This document shows, in pieces, positions 17,439 through 26,819 of a stretch of DNA of 64,000 nucleotides. The stretch spans positions 1 to 64,000 of the forward strand of contig JANQSH010000051.1 in assembly GCA_028284145.1 (NCBI GenBank), in the 5' to 3' direction. A program made the translations under genes and the position numbers. The stretch's first letter is position 1. Each line of letters starts with the position of its first letter. A model generated the notes under the pieces. The model did not search any database. It was not told the DNA's origin and saw only the letters and a program-made list of their open reading frames with translations. This DNA is from Planctomycetaceae bacterium. Lineage in GTDB: Bacteria > Planctomycetota > Planctomycetia > Planctomycetales > Planctomycetaceae.

Positions 17439-18539
17439 AACCTCAGCAACATTGACATAGACTTTGAGTGCGTCCTTATCCTCCACGAGCGCCTTCATCA
17501 TCGTTTCGTAGTTTTCCAGCCCGTCGATTGGTGTCGTCAGAATCTTCTCAATAACATTCGGGTAGGTCACCTCACCCAGAGCGAGATCGGCAATGCCGGA
17601 CTCGAAATGTTTGAAGTTGGCATTCACCGATCCAAGCAGCAGTTTGTTGCCCAGCACCCAGTTGAGGTTCAATTCATCGGATGGAACCTGGGCGTTGCGC
17701 TGGCCACCGGTGATGCTTGTCCAGACGATCGCACCGTTGTGCCCGAGCACCCGCATGCAATCAAACGCGACGGAACTGCTTCCAGTTGCCTCAACAATGA
17801 AGTCCGCCTTGCCGACCTTTTGCGCCAATTCTTCCAATGGCGTTTCACTCGTGCTGATATACGTTGCACCCATCGATTCGACGATATCCGCTTTCAGGCT
17901 CGGCTTGAGTGACCGAGCCATAGTGAAGACTTCCAATCCCCGCAGGCGGAGAATCAACGTCGCCAGCAAACCGATCTGGCCCGCACCGGTGACATACGCA
18001 CGCCTCGGCTTCCAGACCTGTAGTCGCTTTTGTGCTTCAAACACCTGCTCCACCGCCTTGGCCGCACAACTCATCGGCTCGGCTAGCACATGCAAATGTT
18101 TCAACCCGACTGGCATGCGGACGATGAACTCGGCATCATCGACAAAGTACTCCGTCAGAAAACCATGCAGCAGGTTGATGCCCCGCTCGAAATAGGTCTC
18201 TTCACTCGTGATATCCGATCGCCCAATCCGGTCGTAAATCGATCCCCCAGGTCGCCGCACCGTGCAGGTGACATAATCTCCTGGTATCACATGCGTCACA
18301 TTTTTGCCAACCGCTTCCACAATGCCGAAACTCTCGTGACCCAACACGAGAAAGTCGTAACCGGGAGGGGCGTTGCCATAGAGTGCATCGTTGATTTCGC
18401 GGTCCGTCGCATCAACGCCAATTTTCAAAACCTTCACGAGCACACCACGTCCATCCGGAACTTCGTCCAGAGAGGGCATCGGCAACTCGGCCATGTGAAC
18501 GCTGTTTGGTTTGCCGGGAATAACGGCGACGGCTTTCAT
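17436..18539 (-). CDS. Zinc-type medium-chain dehydrogenase, glucose dehydrogenase-like
   Basis: 367 residues from the ATG at 18539 ([14 protein letters not shown]); an upstream in-frame start would add 14. GroES-like N-terminal domain with [16 protein letters not shown] (the zinc-binding GHE motif) and a Rossmann domain ([20 protein letters not shown]). The length, the [14 protein letters not shown] block and the lack of a four-Cys structural zinc lobe resemble the glucose 1-dehydrogenase group rather than alcohol dehydrogenases. NAD(P)-dependent sugar or polyol oxidation is likely; the substrate is inferred. The stop codon belongs to repeat copy 3. Confidence 0.8.
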   Translation of the reverse strand: MKAVAVIPGKPNSVHMAELPMPSLDEVPDGRGVLVKVLKIGVDATDREINDALYGNAPPGYDFLVLGHESFGIVEAVGKNVTHVIPGDYVTCTVRRPGGSIYDRIGRSDITSEETYFERGINLLHGFLTEYFVDDAEFIVRMPVGLKHLHVLAEPMSCAAKAVEQVFEAQKRLQVWKPRRAYVTGAGQIGLLATLILRLRGLEVFTMARSLKPSLKADIVESMGATYISTSETPLEELAQKVGKADFIVEATGSSSVAFDCMRVLGHNGAIVWTSITGGQRNAQVPSDELNLNWVLGNKLLLGSVNANFKHFESGIADLALGEVTYPNVIEKILTTPIDGLENYETMMKALVEDKDALKVYVNVAEV

Positions 18540-18871
18540 AACTCGAACCCTGAGGCTTGGAAAATACTGAGCGGCTGGCAAAGAACGGCAGCCACAATGG
18601 TTTCAATCTTGAGTGGAATCGAAGATTGTAACGTCTTCAGAGGCGGGATTCACGCAGCCGGAACTGAATTCTGGTCTCATCGATAACAATCGATCCCTCA
18701 CACAAAATGAAACGGAATATCGCGTACGTGTAAGCCGTGGTAAGGGAATACTGTGTATAAGACAGGCTCATTCAGCCTTTCCCGGCCGAATGAGCCTTAT
18801 ATTCGGTTACAGATGACCCTGGTGACACACCCGTCTTGAAATTTCGCGCACAGCGTCGCGCAATGGCAACG
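18540..18871. other. Intergenic region with one hairpin
   Basis: About 330 bp between the dehydrogenase start and the hsp20 stop on the minus strand. It holds an inverted repeat at 18765-18796 and no gene-like frame. Confidence 0.6.
18765..18796 (-). terminator. Hairpin, possible terminator of the hsp20 genes
   Basis: Perfect 9-bp arms GGCTCATTC (18765-18773) and GAATGAGCC (18788-18796) around a 14-nt loop, 76 bp past the hsp20 stop. The U-tract on either side is weak, so this may be a processing or attenuating structure instead. Confidence 0.5.
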
Positions 18872-19246
18872 TTATTTGCTCTTGATTTCAACCTGTTTCG
18901 AGAGCATTTCGGTTGCTTTCGGCAGGTGAACGGTCAACACTCCGTTGCGAACAGTCGCATCGATATTCCCGCGATCGATCTTTTCTGAAAGTGTAAAAGC
19001 ACGCTCAAAATGCCCGACATCAAACTCTTTCCGAGTGACGCTGTATCCTTCGCGACGTTGCGGATTCACTTTGCCTCGTATTGTCAGCACGTTCTGGTCA
19101 AGCGTCACTTCCGCGCTCTGTTCATCCACGCCCGGCATATCGGCTATCAGAGTGATCGCATTGTCGGAATCAATTAAATCGACACGTGGACGAAACACTG
19201 TGAAGCGACTGGTTTTCTCATCCTGAATGGCTGTGTTGCTGGTCAT
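18872..19246 (-). CDS. Small heat shock protein, Hsp20 family
   Basis: 124-residue ATP-independent holdase. The alpha-crystallin domain spans about 20-110, with the conserved end motif RNGVLTVHLPKA (GVLTV) and the strand pattern DNAITLIADMPGVDEQSAEVTLDQNVLTIRGK. It lies downstream of a second hsp20 gene on the same strand, separated by repeat copy 4. The pair was probably a tandem duplication now diverged. Heat or stress control is likely from family knowledge; no CIRCE-type operator is seen. Confidence 0.93.
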   Translation of the reverse strand: MTSNTAIQDEKTSRFTVFRPRVDLIDSDNAITLIADMPGVDEQSAEVTLDQNVLTIRGKVNPQRREGYSVTRKEFDVGHFERAFTLSEKIDRGNIDATVRNGVLTVHLPKATEMLSKQVEIKSK

Positions 19247-19291
19247 TTTTTATCTCCAGTTTGATCATTGGGTTGTTGCGGTACCTCGAAC

Positions 19292-19393
19292 GAGAGCGTA
19301 TTACGATCTTCTGTCCTGCAACAGGTGTCGTCAGGCCTGCAAACATAGATTCCCATGAGCCAGAGACGTCACACCAGAAGATCAACTGCTTTA
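19292..19393 (-). repeat. 102-bp MITE-like element, copy 4 (subfamily A)
   Basis: Lies in reverse orientation between the two hsp20 genes. Its TAAAGCAGTTGATC terminus provides the TAA stop of the upstream hsp20 gene at 19391-19393. The subfamily-A CTTCTGG arm and GTGTGACGTCTCTGG block are intact. Confidence 0.9.
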
Positions 19394-19852
19394 GCCGGCT
19401 TTGATTTCCAGCTTTTTCGGTTTGTGGTCTTCGGGTTGCTGTAGGGAAATCGTCAGCACACCTTTCTCGTATACGGCTTCTGCCTTCTCAACATCAATCT
19501 CAAAGGGGAGTTCAATTGTCCGCTCGAATTCTTCATTCGATCGTTCGCGGTGATACCAGGTTTCCCCTTCCCGCAATTCGTATTCCTGATGCTGGCCCTT
19601 GATCACGACCGATCTGGCATTGACGGTGACTTCCATATCATCCGATTCCAATCCGGGAAGTTCCGCTGTCAGTAATAGAGTGTGCTCGCCCTGTTCGACA
19701 TTGACGGCAGGATAAAGCCGCTGGAATTGAGCCGGTGCCCAATTGGAACACGTCTTCGCCAATGGGTTCCATTCATTGAAAAGACGATCGATGTCGGCAG
19801 GAAGTGTCTGTAAAGCAGGAAGCGGCATCCAGACATTTCGCAGTCTTACCAT
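19391..19852 (-). CDS. Small heat shock protein, Hsp20 family
   Basis: 153 residues. N-terminal arm with MVRLRNVWMPLPALQTLPADIDRLFNEW, then an alpha-crystallin domain (about 45-140) ending in EKGVLTISLQQPEDHKPKKLEIK. First gene of the hsp20 pair. The stop codon TAA is at the junction with repeat copy 4, so the native C-terminus after KIEAG-like residues may have been altered by insertion. The two paralogues probably form mixed or separate oligomers that hold unfolded proteins. Confidence 0.93.
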   Translation of the reverse strand: MVRLRNVWMPLPALQTLPADIDRLFNEWNPLAKTCSNWAPAQFQRLYPAVNVEQGEHTLLLTAELPGLESDDMEVTVNARSVVIKGQHQEYELREGETWYHRERSNEEFERTIELPFEIDVEKAEAVYEKGVLTISLQQPEDHKPKKLEIKAG

Positions 19853-20512
19853 GATGATTCTCCTTTATTCCCTGGGTCTTTTACTGGGATGTGCTGATAC
19901 TTGGTCCTCAATACCACATCCGATATGCAAGCAATGTGCCAATTGGAATGGCAGCTTCACAATCTGATCGGTTTGCGTCGCAAGTTGTTTTTTATAAATA
20001 TGTTACAACGAATATGGAGAATCGTCTCGTTTTTTTGATACACTCCAGGAACTCTTGAGGTGCCAAATTGACACCTTTAGGTCACTGCAGAAAAGTGTCA
20101 ATATGGCAGCTTCTGGTTTCTATGTCAATATGGCGCCTGCAACATCTGAATGGGTTATATGGTGTTCCCATTGTCACGGAACTGCTGCGGAAAATAGGTT
20201 GTTCACACGTGATGGGAAGCACCTGTCGAGATTACTGAAACGATTGGTTAAAGGGCGAAACAACCCTGTTTCTGCAAAAACGAGCTGGATCTCGGCCTGT
20301 CACCACAGGCCGTCCCGCAATCACATCCGATCAATCTTAATAAGGTACGTTAGCGTTCTCATTCCCAGAATGTCCGCTCACGACTATCCCCTCGGAAACG
20401 CAGCTCTGATCCTCATGTTCAAAGTGGACCATGGATAGGCGAGGATAATTATTGGGCGCGTTGGGCTCAGATTCTTGATTGCTGTCGAGTGGAGCTACGG
20501 AGAGAGCCCTCG
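19853..20512. other. Intergenic region with repeated GTCAATATGGC motifs
   Basis: About 660 bp between divergent genes. Contains two direct and one inverted copy of a GTCAATATGGC motif (20062-20134). A plus-strand frame (20055-20438) lacks a ribosome site and homology-like character, so no gene is called. It could include the decayed end of an IS21-like insertion sequence, whose termini carry repeated motifs; this is speculative. Confidence 0.45.
20062..20134. promoter_or_regulatory. Three GTCAATATGGC-type motifs
   Basis: GTCAATATGGC occurs at 20097-20107 and 20124-20134, 27 bp apart. A diverged inverted copy, GCCAAATTGAC, is at 20062-20072. Clustered sites of this type suggest a transcription factor operator or insertion-sequence end repeats. 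They lie about 210 bp upstream of the hsp20 start. Confidence 0.4.
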
Positions 20513-21841
20513 ATGTCTGCAAATTTTGCTGGATCACAATTCGTCGATGAACGCCGCCGCCGACGTCTGGCGACCGAAGCCGATATGCGCACACGCGAAG
20601 TTGAACCGGCAACCCAGGACCCCGAAAGCATGGATGCTGCGATTATGGAGATGCTGCAAAACGATACCCCGGATGTCATTCAACAAGCGGCGGCCCGCGA
20701 GTTTCCGATTCGGAAAATCCTCTCCGCCAAGTGGTGGAAGCACAGTTTGATCGCCCTGTTTGTACTCAGTTGCACTGGCGGCATTCTTGCTCTTGGCCAA
20801 CAGATTGAACAAGCCAGTGATGTCAATCCGGGGCTGGGACGTTTGTTTTCGCTCCGCAGTGGCACGGTCATTCCATTCGTCAGCAGTCTGATGCTCATAG
20901 TTGCAGCCCAGCTCTCGTTACTAACCTTCTGGGTTCGATCGCGCAGCACGAAGGATTTCAATGGTCGATACAAACTCTGGTTGTGGATGACGGGGGGGTG
21001 GCTGACGGCCGCGTTTATCATCGGAACCGATGCCCACATCGCATGGTTTGAGACATACACGAGCCTTTGGGATTTCAATTTCTGGAACTCCGACGTTCTG
21101 TGCTGGATGGCACCGATGTTCGGAGCTGGTATCGTCCTGCTGGCATTTCTGCATCGTGAAATGCGTGGTTGCCCTCTCTCCCTGTCTCTTACCTGGTTGG
21201 CAGCGATGGCGTGGGTGACCGCCGGTCTGCAGAAAATTGACATCCACCTGGTTGAAGTGCCAGCGAAATATGCAGAAGTCTTTACAGCGGGACTCCAATT
21301 TGGCGGAGTCGCTCTGGCCTTTCTTTCGATGCTCATCCATGCGCGATACGTCGTCTACGTAACCAACGAGCCTGCAATGCGTGCCCTCCTTGGCCAGCTC
21401 TTTGGCAGCAAGGCATCGGCCAACCCGAAGGCCAAAAAGAAGGCAAAACGTGTTCCTCAGCCGAGCCTCGTGGAATCCGAGACAGGGACAGTTACGATTG
21501 CAGAGATAGTGAACGCTGACTCTGATGCCGAGGCATCGCCCTCACAAACAGAGGAATTTTCAGAAGAAGTTGATGCTGATGAACCTGTTGTACACGATGA
21601 AAGTACAGAAAACACCGAGCCTGTCGAAGTGGCCGTCGAAGACGCAATGCCGGGTGAAGAACCGGATGTAATTCCGGTTTCCTCGCAGGTAGAAGCCGAG
21701 CCGCAGTATGATTTTGATCCCGATGAGCCGATCGACCCAAATATGCTCAAGGGTCTGAGCAAGCGGGAGCGACGGCGGGTGCGCAAGCAGTGGCGGGAAC
21801 AACAGCGTGAACGTCAAAAAACTCGCCGCAAGGCAGGCTGA
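20513..21841 (+). CDS. Multi-pass membrane protein with acidic C-terminal region, unknown function
   Basis: 442 residues from the ATG at 20513, preceded by GGAGAG. A cytoplasmic N-terminal region rich in Arg is followed by about six membrane segments (for example HSLIALFVLSCTGGILALG, VIPFVSSLMLIVAAQLSLLTFWV, WMAPMFGAGIVLLAFL, GGVALAFLSMLIHARYVVYV). A long Glu/Asp-rich tail comes next, ending in a strongly basic helix (LSKRERRRVRKQWREQQRERQKTRRKAG). The tail may bind nucleic acid or acidic lipids. No family was recognised. A 55-codon frame follows after 2 bp. Confidence 0.75.
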   Translation: MSANFAGSQFVDERRRRRLATEADMRTREVEPATQDPESMDAAIMEMLQNDTPDVIQQAAAREFPIRKILSAKWWKHSLIALFVLSCTGGILALGQQIEQASDVNPGLGRLFSLRSGTVIPFVSSLMLIVAAQLSLLTFWVRSRSTKDFNGRYKLWLWMTGGWLTAAFIIGTDAHIAWFETYTSLWDFNFWNSDVLCWMAPMFGAGIVLLAFLHREMRGCPLSLSLTWLAAMAWVTAGLQKIDIHLVEVPAKYAEVFTAGLQFGGVALAFLSMLIHARYVVYVTNEPAMRALLGQLFGSKASANPKAKKKAKRVPQPSLVESETGTVTIAEIVNADSDAEASPSQTEEFSEEVDADEPVVHDESTENTEPVEVAVEDAMPGEEPDVIPVSSQVEAEPQYDFDPDEPIDPNMLKGLSKRERRRVRKQWREQQRERQKTRRKAG

Positions 21842-21843
21842 AC

Positions 21844-22011
21844 ATGTTTGACCGCAAAGCGGGCAAACCCGCAATTTCCAACTGGTGTTGTCGTCTTGAG
21901 GAGAGAGTGTATCATTCCCAACATGGCGATCTCGTCGACAAGCTGGTGGAAAGTTTTGAAGAAATCCTCGTATTGAAAGAGCAGTGCGCAGCGACGTGGA
22001 TGAGTGGGTGA
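21844..22011 (+). CDS. Possible small protein, 55 residues
   Basis: An ATG two bases after the stop of the upstream membrane-protein gene opens a 55-codon frame. Its product has a Trp-Cys-Cys motif and a helical, acidic centre (GDLVDKLVESFEEILVLKEQ). The closeness suggests translational coupling. There is no independent ribosome site and no recognised family, so it could be chance. Confidence 0.35.
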   Translation: MFDRKAGKPAISNWCCRLEERVYHSQHGDLVDKLVESFEEILVLKEQCAATWMSG

Positions 22012-22319
22012 AACGTTGCAGGGTGAGCCCAGAAACATCGGCGCGCGGGAGCCAGCCCTGAAAAAACACGGCACGCGAGACGATGCTCTACAGGAAAGTG
22101 TCTGAAATTCACTCCCTTTGCGAGCTTTGTGCCTCCGCATGGGAATGATTCCACAGCATGGGCACTCGAATTCATGTGCTTCACCTCTGAATTGCTCCGC
22201 TCTTCAATCGGTATGGACGTCCATTCCCAAAAAAACGAGAATGCGGTGATACGACTGGGGACACGAATCGGACATCGATTCCCCATCTGGTGTTCAAGTT
22301 TCAAGGGAGGGAGGCGACG
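22012..22319. other. Intergenic region
   Basis: About 300 bp upstream of a small membrane protein gene. No gene, repeat or clear promoter was recognised. Confidence 0.5.
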
Positions 22320-22544
22320 ATGCAACTTTCGCATTTCCTGCTGTACACGGTGGCAGCTTTCCTGGCGGTACGATCGCTGGTCAATCTGATCACGTCTCAC
22401 AAGCGGGAACACATTCGCCACCGGTTGGATGACGCCATTCAGGAACGACAGGCGGCTGCCGTCGAGCAGTTACGGCTGGATGAGCAGGCAGCTCAGGAAC
22501 CGGCCGAGTTGCCGTCGCGCGAGGTGGAAAACATCGCTGCCTGA
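22320..22544 (+). CDS. Small single-pass membrane protein
   Basis: 74 residues. The ATG at 22320 is preceded by a strong GGGAGG. An N-terminal membrane helix (LSHFLLYTVAAFLAVRSLVNLI) is followed by a charged helical region rich in Arg, Glu and Gln (HRLDDAIQERQAAAVEQLRLDEQAAQEP), probably a short coiled coil. It lies 165 bp upstream of miaB on the same strand. Function unknown. Confidence 0.6.
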   Translation: MQLSHFLLYTVAAFLAVRSLVNLITSHKREHIRHRLDDAIQERQAAAVEQLRLDEQAAQEPAELPSREVENIAA

Positions 22545-22709
22545 TCGTCCACAACATGCGAACCGGAAACATGTCGCTGGTCCTGCCCTCTGTCACTGTT
22601 TCGATGCAGGGGAATTTCGATACAATGTGTCCGTTGGTTTTTGTTCTGCGCGATTTCCGCGTTTGCTTTGCATCTTCTCCAATGTCCACTTGAATCGACG
22701 AATAGAATC

Positions 22710-24224
22710 GTGACCGAATCGACCTCATCTCTCCCGACACAGCCATCCTCTCCTCAGACGGACTCCGAAGAACGTACGTGTGACCACAACAGAAAGTTGT
22801 TCATCGAAACGGTCGGCTGCCAGATGAATGTCCTGGACAGTGAACTGGTCGTGGCAGATTTGCGGAATCGTGGCTATGAATTAACCGACAACGTCCGCGA
22901 AGCCGACACCGTGCTGTTCAACACCTGCAGCGTCCGGGAGCATGCCGAACACAAAATCTATTCCCGGTTGGGTAAACTGAAATACGGCAAGCAGCGCCCC
23001 AACCGTGTGATTGGGGTGATCGGCTGTATGGCGCAGAAAGACCAGAAGACGATTTTCGATCGTGCACCACATGTCGACATCATTGTTGGTACCGGGCAGT
23101 TGTCCTCGATACCTGACATGATTGATGAGGCGCGCGAAAGCCGGGAACGTGGTGTGGCTGTTGGCTTGAGCCGTAAAGGGGGATCACGGGAAACGGTCAG
23201 TGCCAGTTTTGAGAGTTACGATCCGCTTCGCGAACCACAAATGCGACCCTCGCCCTGCCAGGCATTTGTGCGAATCATGATCGGTTGCGACAAATTCTGC
23301 ACGTATTGCGTCGTGCCAACAACACGCGGCCCGGAACAGAGCCGTTCGCCGAAACAAATCGAGCAGGAAGTGTGTGTACTGGCCGAGCAAGGGGTAAAGG
23401 AAGTCACGCTGCTGGGGCAGACGGTCAACAGTTACAAGCATACTGAAGATGGCCAACTGTTCCGGCTATCCGATCTGCTGGAAAAAATCCACCCGATCGC
23501 GGGGATCGAACGGATCAAGTTTGTTACCAACTATCCGCGCGACATGGGCAACGACCTGCTGGAGGTGATGCGCGATCTTCCGAAGGTCGCCCACTATCTG
23601 CATGTCCCCGTGCAATCTGGCTGCGATGACGTGTTGGCAAAAATGAAGCGAGGCTACACGGTTGATGAATATCGCGGGATGATGGGCCGCATCAGTGAGA
23701 TATTGCCGGACTGTTCCGTTTCGAGTGATTTCATTGTCGGGCATCCCGGTGAAACCGAAGCCTCGTTTGAAAAGAGTCTTGACCTCATCCGGGAATGCCG
23801 CTTCAAGAACAGTTTCATTTTCAAGTACAGCCCGCGTCCCGGCACGCGCGGTTTCGAGTTGTTTCCTGATGACATCCCCGAGGCGGTCAAACGGGAACGC
23901 AACAACATCATGCTCGGTTTGCAGAACGGAATCAGCGAAGAAGACAATGCGGAATTCATCGGGGAAACCGTTCAGGTCCTGGTTGAAGGTCTGAGCAAGG
24001 CGAGTGAGAAAGCGATTGGCAAGGGACCAGTCGAGGGGCCGCAACAACTGGTCGGTCGTACGCGATGCGATCGCATTACCGTGTTCGATGGCAACCCGCG
24101 CCTGGCTGGTTCCATTGCCCGCGTGATGGTGGAAGACGTGACGGCCACGACGCTGATTGGTTCGATCGTGACCGAAGAAATTCAGCACGGCAGTCTGAAC
24201 GTGCTGCCGATATTGCATTCGTAG
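22710..24224 (+). CDS. miaB: tRNA-2-methylthio-N6-dimethylallyladenosine synthase MiaB
   Basis: About 504 residues. Radical-SAM methylthiotransferase that converts i6A37 to ms2i6A37 in tRNAs reading U-starting codons. The N-terminal UPF0004 domain carries three cluster-binding Cys (VGCQMN, NTCSVRE, IGCMAQ). The radical SAM CxxxCxxC is CDKFCTYC, and a C-terminal TRAM domain lies at about 440-500. The ORF extends back to 22641, but a GTG at 22710 starts the part that resembles MiaB. The first 30 or so residues are a Ser/Pro-rich extension, and the true start is uncertain. Confidence 0.93.
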   Translation: MTESTSSLPTQPSSPQTDSEERTCDHNRKLFIETVGCQMNVLDSELVVADLRNRGYELTDNVREADTVLFNTCSVREHAEHKIYSRLGKLKYGKQRPNRVIGVIGCMAQKDQKTIFDRAPHVDIIVGTGQLSSIPDMIDEARESRERGVAVGLSRKGGSRETVSASFESYDPLREPQMRPSPCQAFVRIMIGCDKFCTYCVVPTTRGPEQSRSPKQIEQEVCVLAEQGVKEVTLLGQTVNSYKHTEDGQLFRLSDLLEKIHPIAGIERIKFVTNYPRDMGNDLLEVMRDLPKVAHYLHVPVQSGCDDVLAKMKRGYTVDEYRGMMGRISEILPDCSVSSDFIVGHPGETEASFEKSLDLIRECRFKNSFIFKYSPRPGTRGFELFPDDIPEAVKRERNNIMLGLQNGISEEDNAEFIGETVQVLVEGLSKASEKAIGKGPVEGPQQLVGRTRCDRITVFDGNPRLAGSIARVMVEDVTATTLIGSIVTEEIQHGSLNVLPILHS

Positions 24225-24830
24225 CCGATATGGTGCTTTCGTCATTGTGAGTGTTGTCGGTTTCGTCGTTCCGGCACCGGCGGGCATCTGTTTTTTCGCG
24301 CAGATTTCATGTTGCCGGGTTGTGATTCACACTGCTGTTTCGATTCAACACAGAGGGCACCGAGCCCAGGGACATTATTCCTGCAACCGTGATGTCATGA
24401 TATGACTTCACTGCTTTCGTTTTCATGGCGTTTGTATCTTTTCGTGCTCGTCACTTTTTGATTTGAAGTGTCGGCACGCGGTCTGACCGGCAGATATTGC
24501 CGCCTCCTCCTTCCATCGATCGTCGAAATGTAATCTTTGCCCGCATCCGAAAATGCACAGGATTTCCACCGGTTTCCTCTTGTTCGGCTGTTTTTGTTCG
24601 TCTATATTTCGCCCCGAAATCGAATCGATCCGACGATCTCTCACCTCTCAATCTGTTCGGATTGAATCGCATCTCAACCTCTCCGCACTTTTCTCAATCC
24701 ATCACACCACCTCCTCACCCCCCCCAAGCGAACGGATTGGACGGCATTCTTCGCTGTTCGACTCGTCCCTTGCATATTCCGAATCTCCACGCCGCACCTC
24801 TCCCCCTTTTCTTATGAGGGTCAAGTTGCA
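24225..24830. other. Intergenic region with a dyad
   Basis: About 600 bp upstream of the M48 protease gene with no supported gene. A 21-bp imperfect dyad lies at 24390-24410 (TGATGTCAT-GAT-ATGACTTCA, with one mismatch between arms). The last 150 bp is pyrimidine-rich with a C8 run. Confidence 0.45.
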
Positions 24831-26819
24831 ATGCCTCAAACCTCCTTCGTTGTCAACCAGTCGCACAGAGTTATTCACCCCGCTTTCGCTCGCATTTGCC
24901 AGCGAGTCACGCAACCTCAAACCAGGGTACATTCCCCCTTCCGGTTGCTGCCAATTCTGCTGGTGGTGATTTTTGTGTGCGGGGCATTTTCCGGTTGCCG
25001 GTCGGCGGATGAAGTCGCTTCAAAACCACTGACGGTTATCCCCGAGCCAATCGAAATCGCGCAGGGCAAAGCCGCCTATCAGGACATCATCAGTCAGTCG
25101 ACGTTGTCGCGAAATCAGGCGGCAACGGAGATGCTGGAGCGCGTTGGAAAACGGATTGCCGCAGTGGCTGGTCGCGATGATTACGAGTGGGAATTCAAAC
25201 TGATCGAATCGCGTCAGGCGAATGCTTTTGCACTTCCCGGTGGGAAAGTCGCCTTCTATGAAGGAATTTTGCCACTCTGTGAAAATGAAGCGGGCGTTGC
25301 GGTTGTGATGTCGCACGAAATTGCCCATGCGTTACAGCGGCATGGTGGCGAACGAATGACACAGGAATTGATTTCCAAAGGTCTCGAAGAGCTGTTGATG
25401 CAATCGACGCAAGACCAGGATGAGATTGATCGACAAAAAATGCTTGCCGCGTATGGCGCAGTCTCAAAGCTGGGCGTGGCATTGCCCTTCAGCCGCAGTC
25501 AGGAAGCCGAAGCTGATCGTGTGGGACTGCTGTTGATGGCCAGGGCGGGATATGATCCGAGCGAAGCTCCGCGCTTCTGGCAACGTTTTGCCGCCGCCGA
25601 GCAGAACCAACAGAAGACCCCTGAGTTCTTTTCGACACACCCGTCGAGCGACAAACGAGCCGCCGAATTGACAGCATTACTCCCCGCCGCTCAGGAAATC
25701 TATTCCGTCGCACCTCAAAAATTTGGCACCGGCACGACGATGCTTGCGTTGGGTGTTTCGGCGGAATCAACCGGCATGCAACCGGTCGGACGCGAGTTGC
25801 CCTCGGATGTCCCGTCATTCGCCAACCATCAACATCACGATCATGGATACCATGGCCACGACGCTCACGAACGTGCATCACATGATCATGCATTACACGA
25901 TCAACATGCGCACCATCATCACGCTGCCAGGGGTGGAGCCGCCAATCCGTTCGCGGAGTTTGAAGTCGGAAACTCTGGTGCACTGGTTCAGAATGTCTCA
26001 CATTCCAACATGGTGCCGGTAAATCATACTGACAGTAGTCCGGCAGCATTTCCCGATGATGGTTTGCCCACCACCGATTCGCAATCGAAAGAAGGCTTCG
26101 CTGATTTCGCCCCCCCCCCCGGCTCCTCTGCTGGTAAAAACGCTCATCATGGTGAACCGGTTTTTGGAACAGAGACTGATCAACCCTCCGGGCGGAATCC
26201 CGGCCCGATGCCATCGCGACCGGTTATTCAGGAAGCGCCGAAAGACGCCTTCTTCCCCGGTGTGCAAGAGCGGCATCCCGATATCTCCCGTTCCTCCGGC
26301 TCTGCCGACGGACAACCATTCGCCAAACCGACGGAGGCGGAGTATTCGGGGCCCCCGGTCTGGCAGGATGACTTTCCGTCAACCGAAAAAGCTGTACCAG
26401 TATCAAAGCCTGCATCGTCGGTGGAAACAGATGCGAAACCATGGCCGGCCAAAACCGGATTCGACAGTTTCCCTGAGCCCGATAATCCAGGAAACCCATA
26501 CCGCAAGGCGGAGGCGCCACCGCGACCAACCATCGATGACGATTTTCCGACAATCCCCGACAATCGCTCTGGCAAGAACTATTTCGACAGCCATCCACAC
26601 GAACCATACACACCGCGCGGTCAAAGTCCCTCGACAGAGAACGAGGAAAAGCGGCTCATCCTGCCTGTCCGCTATCAGCGACACCCGGAAACACGGACGA
26701 GCATGAATAGTTCGGTCGAATGCGAAAGCGGGCGTTGCACAGTCAGACCGGGCGACGAAAAGCCGAACGCAATTTCTCGACTGAGGCATGCGCTGCGCAG
26801 CCGGGAAGATGGTCGTTGA
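24831..26819 (+). CDS. M48-family metalloprotease lipoprotein with His-rich segment
   Basis: 662 residues. The signal peptide ends in lipobox FSGC (Cys56), so it should be membrane-anchored in the envelope. The M48 catalytic domain (about 75-300) has the zinc motif HEIAH (162-166) and a downstream Glu ligand in SRSQEAEADRVGLLLM. It is like BepA/LoiP-type periplasmic proteases that act on outer-membrane proteins. The C-terminal half is low complexity: a His-rich stretch (about 332-367, roughly 14 His in 36 residues) that could bind metal, then a Pro-rich tail. A C11 run at 26110-26120 lies in frame (APPP). The 3' end overlaps tag by 77 bp. Confidence 0.85.
   Translation: MPQTSFVVNQSHRVIHPAFARICQRVTQPQTRVHSPFRLLPILLVVIFVCGAFSGCRSADEVASKPLTVIPEPIEIAQGKAAYQDIISQSTLSRNQAATEMLERVGKRIAAVAGRDDYEWEFKLIESRQANAFALPGGKVAFYEGILPLCENEAGVAVVMSHEIAHALQRHGGERMTQELISKGLEELLMQSTQDQDEIDRQKMLAAYGAVSKLGVALPFSRSQEAEADRVGLLLMARAGYDPSEAPRFWQRFAAAEQNQQKTPEFFSTHPSSDKRAAELTALLPAAQEIYSVAPQKFGTGTTMLALGVSAESTGMQPVGRELPSDVPSFANHQHHDHGYHGHDAHERASHDHALHDQHAHHHHAARGGAANPFAEFEVGNSGALVQNVSHSNMVPVNHTDSSPAAFPDDGLPTTDSQSKEGFADFAPPPGSSAGKNAHHGEPVFGTETDQPSGRNPGPMPSRPVIQEAPKDAFFPGVQERHPDISRSSGSADGQPFAKPTEAEYSGPPVWQDDFPSTEKAVPVSKPASSVETDAKPWPAKTGFDSFPEPDNPGNPYRKAEAPPRPTIDDDFPTIPDNRSGKNYFDSHPHEPYTPRGQSPSTENEEKRLILPVRYQRHPETRTSMNSSVECESGRCTVRPGDEKPNAISRLRHALRSREDGR

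Noticed and set aside
20055-20438. 127-codon plus-strand frame in the hsp20 upstream region
   Set aside because: No ribosome site, starts within repeated motifs and has no recognisable character.
24553-24969. 138-codon frame upstream of the M48 gene
   Set aside because: Ser/Phe-rich translation of a pyrimidine-rich leader; no ribosome site.
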